From: CALHVX01 sp964640725
Lineage (GTDB): Bacteria > Pseudomonadota > Gammaproteobacteria > Pseudomonadales > Azotimanducaceae
Length of the DNA stretch: 64,000 nt
Reading direction: 5' to 3'
NCBI GenBank assembly: GCA_964640725.1
Contig: CAZXIJ010000001.1
Location: 186,001-250,000 of the forward strand
Part shown: positions 25,540-32,852 of the stretch, one piece after another
Position numbering within the stretch: the first letter of the stretch is position 1
Layout of the letters: every line of letters begins with the position of its first letter
Notes under the pieces: model-generated
What the model saw: the letters and a program-made list of their open reading frames with translations, nothing else
The model's database searches: none
Told to the model about the DNA's origin: nothing
Translations under genes and position numbers: made by a program

Positions 25540-27297
25540 TCAGCGAACCTTGATGTGCAGGTCCTTGAGCTGATGATCATCGACCGGGCTCGGGGCCGCC
25601 ATCATCAGGCAGGCCGCGGTCTGCGTCTTCGGAAAGGCGATGACATCGCGGATCGCCGGGGTGCCGGTCATCAGCATAACGATGCGGTCCAGGCCCAGGG
25701 CCACACCGCCGTGCGGCGGGCACCCGTAGGACAGGGCCTCGAGCAGAAAGCCGAACTTGCTGTTCGCTTCCTGGCCCATCTTCATCGCATCGAACACCGC
25801 AGCCTGCATCTCCGCCTCGTGAATCCGCAGAGAGCCGCCGCCGATTTCGTAGCCGTTCAGCACCACGTCGTAGGCGGCAGCGCGGGCCTCCAGGGGCGCG
25901 GCGCGAACTTCGTCCGGCGTACCTTTGGGGCGCGTAAACGGGTGGTGCATGGCGGTGATCGCGCCATCGCGGCCGGCTTCAAACATCGGCCAGTCCACCA
26001 CCCAGCAGGGCGCCCAGCGGTCTTCGATCAGCCCCAGCTCACGGCCCAGCTCGCCGCGCAGGGCACCGAGCGCATCGTTCACCACGCCGGCCTTGTCGGC
26101 GCCGAAGAACACCAGGTCGCCATCGACCGCTTCGACCCGGTCGAGCACCGTGCTGACCACGTCCCCCGGCAGGAATTTCAGGATCGGCGACTGCAGCCCG
26201 TCCGCCCCCGCGGCGCGGTCGTTCACCTTGATATAGGCCAGGCCCTTGGCGCCGTAGCGGCTCACAAACTCGGTGTAGCCGTCGATGACCTTGCGCGACA
26301 GGCGAGCACCGCCCGGGGCGCGCATCGCCACCACGCGCCCGTCGGGATCGTTGGCCGGCCCCTTGAACACCTTGAAGTCCACCGCGCCCATCAGGTCGGC
26401 GATGTCGGTCAGCTCCAGCGGGTTGCGCAGATCGGGCTTGTCGCTGCCAAAGCGCCGGATGGCCTCATCAAAGGACAGCACCGGGAACTCGGGCAGGTCG
26501 ACCTTGAGGACCGCAGCAAACACGTCCCGGAGCATCTGCTCCGTAAGCCCCATAACTTCCTGCTCATCCGTAAAGGACGCCTCGATGTCGATCTGGGTAA
26601 ATTCCGGCTGCCGGTCGTGGCGCAGATCTTCGTCCCGGTAACAGCGGGCTATCTGGTAGTAGCGATCCATGCCGGACATCATCAGCAGCTGCTTGTAGAC
26701 CTGCGGCGACTGGGGCAGCGCGAAAAACTGTCCGGGATGGGTGCGGCTGGGCACCAGGTAGTCGCGCGCGCCTTCGGGCGTCGAGCGCGTCAGCGTGGGC
26801 GTTTCGACCTCCCAGAAGCCCTGCCGCTCGAGGCTGCTGCGCACCGCGCTGGTGATCTGGGCGCGCTGGCGCAGCCGGGTCTGCATCTCCTCCCGGCGCA
26901 AATCCAGATAGCGATACTTCAGGCGCACGTCTTCGCCCGCGTCGGAGTGCTCGTCCAGCTGAAACGGCGGCGTCTGGGCCGCGTTCAGAATCTCGAGCGC
27001 TTTGCCCAGCACCTCGATCTGGCCTGTCGCCATCTCGGGATTGATCTTGCCTGCATCCCGGGCCCGCACGCGCCCGGTAATCCGGAGCACAAACTCGCTG
27101 CGCACCGTCTCGGCCAGGGCAAAGCTGTCGACCGTATCCGGGTCGTACACGACCTGGACAATGCCGGTGCGGTCCCGCACGTCCAGAAAAATCACCCCGC
27201 CGTGGTCCCGGCGCCGGTGGACCCAGCCACAAAGCTGCACGGTTTCGTCGATTTGGGCTGTGCCGAGGACACCGCAGTAATGGCTGCGCATGGACAT
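25540..27297 (-). CDS. aspS: Aspartyl-tRNA synthetase, likely non-discriminating (Asp/Asn) form
   Basis: A 585-aa class II synthetase of the bacterial type: N-terminal OB fold, motif 2 with CYRDEDLRHDRQPEFTQID, the GAD insertion (about 290-430), and motif 3 GLDRIVMLMTG. Two residues that set tRNA specificity are informative. H32 (RRRDHGG) and G83 (RDAGKIN) align with H31 and G82 of the non-discriminating P. aeruginosa enzyme, where E. coli has Leu and Lys. The enzyme therefore probably also charges tRNA-Asn with Asp, to be amidated by GatCAB. It follows fmdB by 63 bases. Confidence 0.96.
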   Translation of the reverse strand: MSMRSHYCGVLGTAQIDETVQLCGWVHRRRDHGGVIFLDVRDRTGIVQVVYDPDTVDSFALAETVRSEFVLRITGRVRARDAGKINPEMATGQIEVLGKALEILNAAQTPPFQLDEHSDAGEDVRLKYRYLDLRREEMQTRLRQRAQITSAVRSSLERQGFWEVETPTLTRSTPEGARDYLVPSRTHPGQFFALPQSPQVYKQLLMMSGMDRYYQIARCYRDEDLRHDRQPEFTQIDIEASFTDEQEVMGLTEQMLRDVFAAVLKVDLPEFPVLSFDEAIRRFGSDKPDLRNPLELTDIADLMGAVDFKVFKGPANDPDGRVVAMRAPGGARLSRKVIDGYTEFVSRYGAKGLAYIKVNDRAAGADGLQSPILKFLPGDVVSTVLDRVEAVDGDLVFFGADKAGVVNDALGALRGELGRELGLIEDRWAPCWVVDWPMFEAGRDGAITAMHHPFTRPKGTPDEVRAAPLEARAAAYDVVLNGYEIGGGSLRIHEAEMQAAVFDAMKMGQEANSKFGFLLEALSYGCPPHGGVALGLDRIVMLMTGTPAIRDVIAFPKTQTAACLMMAAPSPVDDHQLKDLHIKVR

Positions 27298-27360
27298 GGG
27301 TCGTTGAGTCCGTTCAGGTATAAGGAAAGGGCGCTAGTCTACTGCCCGGAGCAGGCCAGC

Positions 27361-27780
27361 TCAGTCTTTTTTGGCAGCACCGCCGCTGGATGCGCCGCCC
27401 GGGCTGCTCTTGGGCTTGCTGTCGCCGCCGCTGTCCTTCTTGCCGCCGCTGTTGCCGGACGCCTTGTCCGCGCCCCCGCCACTGGCAGCGGCACCGCTCG
27501 CGGGCGAGTCGCCGGAAGCTTTGTCTCCGGAGGATGAAGCCCCGCTGTCTGCGCCACCGTCGCCCTTGCTCTCGCTGCCCGACAGATTTTTCTTGCCGCC
27601 GCTCTTGAAGTCGGTCTCGTACCAGCCGCCGCCTTTGAGGCGGAAACCGGCGGCAGAGACGTTTTTGCGCACCGGGCCGCCTGAGCAGCTCGGGCACTGC
27701 TCCGGCAGCGGGTCGCTCAAACGCTGCAAACTCTCGAATTCATGATCGCACTGTTCGCAAACGAACTCGTATATCGGCAC
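27361..27780 (-). CDS. FmdB-family zinc ribbon protein with long low-complexity tail
   Basis: A 139-aa protein starting MPIYEFVCEQCDHEFE, the FmdB/RPA signature. The zinc cysteines form two pairs, C8/C11 and C29/C32. The motif KGGGWYETDF is also typical. From about residue 62 to the end, the tail is almost only Ser, Gly, Ala, Lys and Asp. FmdB-type proteins are small putative regulators; the function is unproven. fmdB-aspS-yebC-ruvCAB is a frequent gene order, so this is likely the first gene of the operon. Confidence 0.9.
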   Translation of the reverse strand: MPIYEFVCEQCDHEFESLQRLSDPLPEQCPSCSGGPVRKNVSAAGFRLKGGGWYETDFKSGGKKNLSGSESKGDGGADSGASSSGDKASGDSPASGAAASGGGADKASGNSGGKKDSGGDSKPKSSPGGASSGGAAKKD

Positions 27781-28164
27781 GGCTAACTCCTTCGAAATGC
27801 CCCTCAGGCCTCGTTCGGGCGGCGCATGATCGGCAAAAAGCCAATAAAAATACAGTGTTTTCGCGCAATTTCAGTTGCCGCAGCGCGATCTGCTCTGCTA
27901 TAAATCGCGCCATTGGTATGGGGGACTGCTCGCCGGGCACGATGTCCGCAGCGAAATAGCCGTAAAAAACCGGCGATTTCGTCTCGCGAGCCCGCAAAAC
28001 TCATCCCAAATGTGATCTGGGGAGACCCCGATCCCTGTGTTTCGACTGGTTTCCCCTGCCGCAGGCCTGGCCCGCGGGCCGGGGGCCGCAAGAAGGCAGG
28101 TTCCGGCAACGGGCAAAACGCGTGCAATCGCCAGATCGATCCAAACCTGAAGGGAAACAAGTTC
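27781..28164. other. Divergent intergenic region between fmdB and the HU gene
   Basis: 384 bases without a convincing gene. It holds a plus-strand promoter candidate (27875-27904) that would give a leader of about 250 bases. The leader contains short hairpins: TGGGG-AGA-CCCC-like around 28018-28035, and GGCCCGCGGGCC at about 28066-28080. Frames open across it lack start sites and coding bias. Confidence 0.5.
27875..27904 (+). promoter_or_regulatory. Candidate promoter for the HU-like gene
   Basis: TTGCCG (27875-27880), an 18-base spacer, then TATAAA (27899-27904) on the plus strand. It would give a 5' leader of about 250 bases before the ATG at 28165. Confidence 0.42.
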
Positions 28165-28575
28165 ATGGCAGCAAAGAAAAAGGTAGCGAAGAAGAAGGTC
28201 GCAAAGAAGAAAGCGGCTGCTCGCCGCCCGGCCAAGAAGGCCGCGGCGCCGAAGCGCAAGCCAGCAATCCGCAACAAGATGACCAAGACGGCCATCCTGA
28301 CCACGATCGCTGACGAGACCGAACTGACCAAAAAGCAGGTCGACGCGGTTCTGGAAGAGCTGGAGTCGCTGATTGAGCGTCACATTCGCAAAGGCGGCTG
28401 CGGCGAGTTCACGCTCCCCGGCCTGCTGAAGGTCCGCGCTGTGAAGCGTCCGGCCACCAAAAAGCGTATGGGCCGCAACCCGGCCACCGGCGAAGAGATC
28501 GTGATCGGTCCGAAGCCGGCATCCATTCGCGTTCGGGCGACCGCCCTCAAGCGCCTGAAGGAAATGGTGGGCTAA
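28165..28575 (+). CDS. HU-family DNA-binding protein with histone-H1-like N-terminal tail
   Basis: A 136-aa nucleoid protein. Residues 1-38 are Lys/Ala/Pro repeats (KKKVAKKKVAKKKAA, RRPAKKAAAPKRKP), like the PAKKA tails of bacterial H1-like proteins. Residues 39-136 form an HU/IHF domain (MTKTAILTTIADETELTKKQV, GEFTLPGLLKV, RMGRNPATGEEI). The DNA-bending arm is recognisable as GRNPATGEEIVIGPKP. Ordinary HU has about 90 aa, so the tail is an addition that should strengthen non-specific binding. The ATG at 28165 has AAGGGAA upstream. A strong terminator follows. Confidence 0.93.
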   Translation: MAAKKKVAKKKVAKKKAAARRPAKKAAAPKRKPAIRNKMTKTAILTTIADETELTKKQVDAVLEELESLIERHIRKGGCGEFTLPGLLKVRAVKRPATKKRMGRNPATGEEIVIGPKPASIRVRATALKRLKEMVG

Positions 28576-28593
28576 AGCTCTCCGCGCGAGAAG

Positions 28594-28636
28594 GGGCCGC
28601 TGGCGGGGCACTCCCTGCCAGACGGCCCTTTTTTTT
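28594..28636 (+). terminator. Rho-independent terminator after the HU-like gene
   Basis: GGGCCG-CTGGCGGGG pairs with CCCTGCCAG-A-CGGCCC, with one bulge, followed by a run of eight T. It lies 18 bases after the stop codon. Confidence 0.9.
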
Positions 28637-28652
28637 GGCTCGCCGAATGGCT

Positions 28653-28752
28653 NNNNNNNNNNNNNNNNNNNNNNNNNNNNNNNNNNNNNNNNNNNNNNNN
28701 NNNNNNNNNNNNNNNNNNNNNNNNNNNNNNNNNNNNNNNNNNNNNNNNNNNN
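28653..28752. other. Assembly gap of 100 N
   Basis: A run of exactly 100 N, the usual placeholder for a scaffold join of unknown length. The true distance between the HU terminator and proS is not known, and genes or a repeat could be missing here. Confidence 0.99.
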
Positions 28753-28846
28753 GAACGGCTTCTCATCAGCCGAACCCGGGCCGCGCCGGTTCCCAAGGCC
28801 GCGTTCCCCAGACACACTGCAGCAGCGACAACAGACTGAGATTTCC

Positions 28847-30559
28847 ATGCGCCAGAGCCAGCTTCTGATCCCCACGATGAAGGAAACCCCGGCCGACGCC
28901 GAGGTCGCCAGCCACCAGCTGATGCTCCGTGCCGGCCTGATCCGGCAGCTGGCCAGCGGGCTCTACAGCTGGCTGCCCCTGGGCGTGCGGGTCCTGCACA
29001 AGATCGAAGCGATCGTTCGCGAGGAGCTGAACGCCAGCGCCGCCCAGGAGATCCTCATGCCGGTGGTGCAGCCCGCCGAGCTGTGGGAGGAATCCGGGCG
29101 CTGGGACAAGATGGGCCCGGAGATGCTGCGCATGCAGGACCGGCACGACCGTGCCTTCTGCCTGGGGCCCACCCACGAAGAGGTGGTGACCGACATCTTC
29201 CGCAGCGAAGTGCAGAGCTACAAGAACCTGCCCTGCAACTTCTATCAGATCCAGACCAAGTTCCGGGATGAGCGCCGTCCGCGCTTCGGGGTGATGCGGT
29301 CCCGGGAGTTCATCATGAAGGACGGCTATTCCTTCCATGCTGACCAGGCCTCCTTCGACGCAACCTACCAGGACATGTACGACTGCTACAGCCGGATTTT
29401 CTCGCGCATGGGCATCGACTTCCGGGCCGTCGAGGCCGATACCGGCGCCATCGGCGGGGCCAACTCCCATGAGTTTCACGCCCTGGCGGCCGCGGGCGAA
29501 GACGTCATCGCCTACGCCAGCGAGGGCACCTACGCCGCCAACCTCGAGAAAGCCCGGGCAGCGGCGCCCGGTCCGCGCCCCGCCGCCAGCGCAGCACTGG
29601 AAAAAGTAGCGACCCCGGGCCAGAAGACCATCGCCGACATCGCCAGCTTCCTGAAGGTCGCCGTCGAGGCAACGGTCAAGACCCTGCTCGTGGCCGGCGT
29701 CGATGACGCGGGCGCGCCGGACCGCCCGGTCGCGCTGGTGCTGCGCGGCGATCACGAGTTGAACGAGATCAAGGCCAGCAAGCTCCCGGGCGTGGCTGCG
29801 CCGCTGCGTTTCGCGACCGATGCCGAGATCGAGGCCGCCACGGGCTGCGCGACAGGCTCCCTGGGGCCCGTCGGCCTGGCCCTGGAAATGTACGTCGACG
29901 AGGAGGCGGCAGCGCTGGCAGATTTCGTCTGTGGCGCCAACGAAACCGGCTTCCATTTGACCGGCGCCAACTGGGACCGGGACCAGGCCCTGAACGCCGA
30001 CCGGGTCGCAGACCTGCGCAACGTGGTGGAGGGCGACCGGGCGCCGGAGGGTGCCGGCACCCTCAAGTTTCTGCGCGGAATAGAGGTGGGTCACATCTTT
30101 CAGCTGGGCACGATCTATAGTCAGGCAATGAGCGCATCGGTGCTGGGCAGCGACGGCCGCCAGCTGACGCCGATCATGGGTTGCTACGGCCTGGGCATCA
30201 CCCGGGTCGCCGCCGCGGTGATCGAGCAGAGCCACGACGACGACGGCATCATCTGGCCGGAACCGCTGGCACCGTTTCGCCTGCATGTCCTGGCGCTGAA
30301 CTACGGCAAGTCAGAGGCGGTGCGCGCTGCCGCGGAGGCGCTGTACGCCGCCGCTACCGCCCAGGGCATCGAGACATTGCTGGACGATCGCGACGACCGC
30401 CCCGGGGCCAAGTTTGCCGACGCGGACCTGCTGGGGCTGCCGCACCGAATCGTGATCGGCGATCGAGGACTGAAAGAGGGCAAGGTGGAGTATCGAACCC
30501 GCGACAATCGCGACGCCAGCGCCGTGCCGCTGGACTCAGTGCTCAGCCGGCTGAGCTGA
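28847..30559 (+). CDS. proS: Prolyl-tRNA synthetase
   Basis: A 570-aa bacterial-type ProRS that charges tRNA-Pro. It starts MRQSQLLIPTMKETPADAEV and has class II motif 2 (KFRDERRPRFGVMRSREFIMKD), the YbaK-like editing insertion (about 230-395, removing mis-charged Ala-tRNA), and motif 3 (GCYGLGITRVAAAVIEQ) before the anticodon domain. ATG 28847 is 94 bases after the assembly gap, so the promoter may lie in the missing sequence. Confidence 0.97.
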   Translation: MRQSQLLIPTMKETPADAEVASHQLMLRAGLIRQLASGLYSWLPLGVRVLHKIEAIVREELNASAAQEILMPVVQPAELWEESGRWDKMGPEMLRMQDRHDRAFCLGPTHEEVVTDIFRSEVQSYKNLPCNFYQIQTKFRDERRPRFGVMRSREFIMKDGYSFHADQASFDATYQDMYDCYSRIFSRMGIDFRAVEADTGAIGGANSHEFHALAAAGEDVIAYASEGTYAANLEKARAAAPGPRPAASAALEKVATPGQKTIADIASFLKVAVEATVKTLLVAGVDDAGAPDRPVALVLRGDHELNEIKASKLPGVAAPLRFATDAEIEAATGCATGSLGPVGLALEMYVDEEAAALADFVCGANETGFHLTGANWDRDQALNADRVADLRNVVEGDRAPEGAGTLKFLRGIEVGHIFQLGTIYSQAMSASVLGSDGRQLTPIMGCYGLGITRVAAAVIEQSHDDDGIIWPEPLAPFRLHVLALNYGKSEAVRAAAEALYAAATAQGIETLLDDRDDRPGAKFADADLLGLPHRIVIGDRGLKEGKVEYRTRDNRDASAVPLDSVLSRLS

Positions 30560-30571
30560 CCGGCTGCGACC

Positions 30572-31249
30572 GTGCGCGCGCGCTTACCAGCTTCAGCCAG
30601 GGACCAGCGGCGCGCTGCGGTCGCCCTCATTGTCGGGTTGTTGCTCGCACTGTCGTCGCTGGCGACTCAGGCGCGCCCCAGAGACATCGACCCGGCGCTG
30701 CTGGAGACGCTCGTCGAGCGCATGGCCGAGCCCTACGACAGCACGGACCGCTTCGATGCCGAGGTCTGGCTCAAAGTGTCCGAGCAACGCCTCGGGCGCT
30801 ACCTGAAAAATCCCGAGGAGCGCCTTGCGCTGCTGCAGTTCGTGTACCGCGAGGCCAACCATCACGGTCTGGACCCGGACCTGGTGCTGGCGGTCATGCA
30901 GATCGAGAGCCACTTCAACCGTTTCGCCATCAGCCGTGTCGGTGCCCAGGGCCTGATGCAGATCATGCCATTCTGGCGGGTCGAGATCGGCAGGCCCCAG
31001 GACAACCTGACCGACGTACGCACCAACGTGCGCTACGGCACGGCGATTCTCGCGCACTATCTGGAGGTCGCGGACGGCGATCTGGTCGATGCGCTGGGCC
31101 GGTACAACGGCAGCCGGGGGCGCCTGAAGTACCCGGAAAAAGTCGTTGCAGCCTGGCGGCGCTCCTGGCGCAACACGACGCTGCAGGACCAGCCGGCGCT
31201 GCAGGCGTCCTGCCAGAACTACGCCCTTAAAGCGTGTCGATACCAGTAG
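30572..31249 (+). CDS. Lytic transglycosylase SLT-domain protein
   Basis: A 225-aa exported protein with a hydrophobic signal (about 15-35, AVALIVGLLLALSSLATQA) and a C-terminal SLT fold. The catalytic Glu is in VMQIESHFNRFAISRVGAQGL, followed by LMQIMPFW, NVRYGTAILAHYL and ALGRYNGSRGRLKYPEKV. Such enzymes cleave the glycan strands of peptidoglycan. GTG start, 12 bases after proS, so co-transcription is likely. Its last 23 bases overlap the convergent thioredoxin-like gene. Confidence 0.87.
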   Translation: MRARLPASARDQRRAAVALIVGLLLALSSLATQARPRDIDPALLETLVERMAEPYDSTDRFDAEVWLKVSEQRLGRYLKNPEERLALLQFVYREANHHGLDPDLVLAVMQIESHFNRFAISRVGAQGLMQIMPFWRVEIGRPQDNLTDVRTNVRYGTAILAHYLEVADGDLVDALGRYNGSRGRLKYPEKVVAAWRRSWRNTTLQDQPALQASCQNYALKACRYQ

Positions 31250-31760
31250 GATCCGCCAGCACGGGACCCCCATCGCCGATCGCCGCCTGGAGGCTGTCGA
31301 CCGTCTGCGGGCCCTGCAGCGTGGTCACAAGCGTACCGGCCGGATCAATGACCAGGGTCACCGGCAGGACGCGCGGCCGCTCCAGGCCGTAACGCTCGCG
31401 CGGGTCGACCAGCAGCGTCGGAAACTCGATGCCCATCTCCGCGATCAGCCGCGGCATGGTCTCGCCGCTGACGCCGTCAAAATTGACCCCCACAACCTGC
31501 ACCCCCTGAACGCCGTTCATGAGGTTGAGCTCGGGAATTTCCCGGCGGCAAGGCGCGCACCACTCGGCCCAGTAGTTCACCAGTACCCAACGGCCCTGCC
31601 ACTCGTCGTAGCGAAAGGGCTCGATACGGCCGGAGGGCGTGACCCGCTGACCGTCGGGCTCGGCGCAACCGGCGAGCAGGCCAGCGCCAAGCACGATCAG
31701 CAAGCAGGCACCGCGACGCCGGCCCGAGCGCCGGTCTTCGCTGTGTTTTAATGCGCCCAT
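31227..31760 (-). CDS. TlpA-like thioredoxin-fold lipoprotein
   Basis: A 177-aa lipoprotein from ATG 31760: lipobox GLLAGC (Cys about residue 32), then a thioredoxin/TlpA fold with the redox motif WCAPC in VNYWAEWCAPCRREIPELN and the cis-Pro region LPVTLVIDP. It should act in the periplasm as a thiol-disulfide reductase, for example in cytochrome or arsenate-related repair. Its start codon shares two bases with the arsC start on the other strand, so each promoter lies inside the other gene. A start further inside, nearer the lipobox, cannot be excluded. Confidence 0.82.
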   Translation of the reverse strand: MGALKHSEDRRSGRRRGACLLIVLGAGLLAGCAEPDGQRVTPSGRIEPFRYDEWQGRWVLVNYWAEWCAPCRREIPELNLMNGVQGVQVVGVNFDGVSGETMPRLIAEMGIEFPTLLVDPRERYGLERPRVLPVTLVIDPAGTLVTTLQGPQTVDSLQAAIGDGGPVLADPTGIDTL

Positions 31761-32112
31761 GAAGACCCTCACGTTGTATCACAACCCCCGGTGCTCGAAG
31801 TCTCGCGCCGCACTGGCCCTGCTCGAAGAACGCCAGCTGGCGCCGCAGCTGCTACTGTATCTTGACACGCCGCCTGCCGCCGACACTCTGCGCAGCCTGG
31901 CAGCCCAGCTGGGCATCGGGCCCCGGGCCATGATGCGGACCGGTGAGTCAGCCTACAGTGAACTGGCTCTGGCGCAGGCCAGCGACGATGCGCTCTTTGC
32001 GGCGATGGCCGAGCACCCCAGGCTCATCGAGCGGCCGATTTTGAGCGACGGCACGCGCGCGGTCATTGGCCGGCCGCCGGAGAACGTGCTGGCCCTGATC
32101 GACGACCGCTAG
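31759..32112 (+). CDS. ArsC-family arsenate reductase (glutaredoxin type)
   Basis: A 117-aa ArsC/Spx-fold protein: YHNPRCSKSR with the active Cys at residue 12, then LYLDTPP, PRAMMRTGE, HPRLIERPILSDG and AVIGRPPE. It matches the short YfgD/ArsC reductase type, which uses glutathione and glutaredoxin. No ars operon is present, so arsenate may not be the main substrate. It is followed by a DUF2069 gene, a pairing seen in other gammaproteobacteria. Confidence 0.88.
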   Translation: MKTLTLYHNPRCSKSRAALALLEERQLAPQLLLYLDTPPAADTLRSLAAQLGIGPRAMMRTGESAYSELALAQASDDALFAAMAEHPRLIERPILSDGTRAVIGRPPENVLALIDDR

Positions 32113-32113
32113 G

Positions 32114-32476
32114 GTGCGCGGCTACCTGTTCCTGATGTTCCTGGCCATCGGCTCGGTGTTCGCCGTGCTGGGCCTCAAGCAACTGTTCATCGACCCGCTG
32201 CCGTCCGGTGCCTTCGGCCCGGCGAATCTGTTCTGGCTGGCCGTGCAAACCCTGCCCTTGCTGGCCCTGCTGCCGCAACTGCTCGGCGGGCGCGGCGGGC
32301 GCCGGCTTGCCGGCGGCATGGCTGCCCTTGCCGGCATGGCCTACTTCTGCTTCGGCGTCTGGCTTTCCGTGGGCGAGCACAGCAGCCTGGGGCTGGCGCT
32401 GGTGGCGGGCTCGCTGGTGATCGTTGCCGTGGGCTCCCTCATCGCCCGGGCGGCCGGCGCTGTCGCCAGCGACTAA
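32114..32476 (+). CDS. DUF2069 membrane protein
   Basis: A 120-aa protein with four hydrophobic helices (about 4-22, 36-54, 63-85 and 90-112). The pattern NLFW..VQTLPLLALLPQLL, then FCFGVWL, fits DUF2069. The function is unknown. The GTG start lies one base after the arsC stop, so the genes are coupled. Confidence 0.75.
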   Translation: MRGYLFLMFLAIGSVFAVLGLKQLFIDPLPSGAFGPANLFWLAVQTLPLLALLPQLLGGRGGRRLAGGMAALAGMAYFCFGVWLSVGEHSSLGLALVAGSLVIVAVGSLIARAAGAVASD

Positions 32477-32496
32477 CCCGCAAGGTCCCCGCGAGA

Positions 32497-32850
32497 TCAG
32501 TGAATGACGGGGCTCTCTTCCTCTTCGAAGCCGTCCTCGTACTCGTCATCGTCGTCTTCTTCGACGGCCTGCACGGCATAGCGCCGGGTGGTGATCTCGC
32601 CGTCCAGCACGTCGGGCAACTCGCGCAGGAACGACTCCATGTGCTCAGTCTTGAAATGGGCCATGAGCGAGTCCATGTCCTCCCATTCCTGAAACAGCAG
32701 CAGGGTGTTCGGTTCGTTCAAACCGATGTAAAAGTCGTAGGAGATGCAGCCGTCCTCGGTGCGGGTGGCTTCGGCCATGTCCCGGGCCAGGTCGAGCGCC
32801 AGATCGCGGCTCTCCTCTTTGATCGGGATGGTCCCGTGCACAATGATCAT
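32497..32850 (-). CDS. Antibiotic biosynthesis monooxygenase (ABM)-domain protein
   Basis: A 117-aa protein with a dimeric ferredoxin-like ABM fold over residues 1-90: IIVHGTIPIKEESRDLALDL, then GCISYDFYIGLNEPNTLLLFQEWED and LMAHFKTEHM. The last 25 residues are strongly acidic (EDDDDEYEDGFEEEE). ABM/YgiN-like proteins act on quinones or other aromatic or lipid substrates; here the substrate is unknown. It ends the prpE-racemase strand group, starting two bases after prpE ends. Confidence 0.82.
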   Translation of the reverse strand: MIIVHGTIPIKEESRDLALDLARDMAEATRTEDGCISYDFYIGLNEPNTLLLFQEWEDMDSLMAHFKTEHMESFLRELPDVLDGEITTRRYAVQAVEEDDDDEYEDGFEEEESPVIH

Positions 32851-32852
32851 GA

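Noticed and set aside
27913..28164. N-terminal extension of the HU protein
   Set aside because: The frame is open upstream of ATG 28165 but encodes unrelated sequence with no ribosome binding site, whereas 28165 has AAGGGAA before it.
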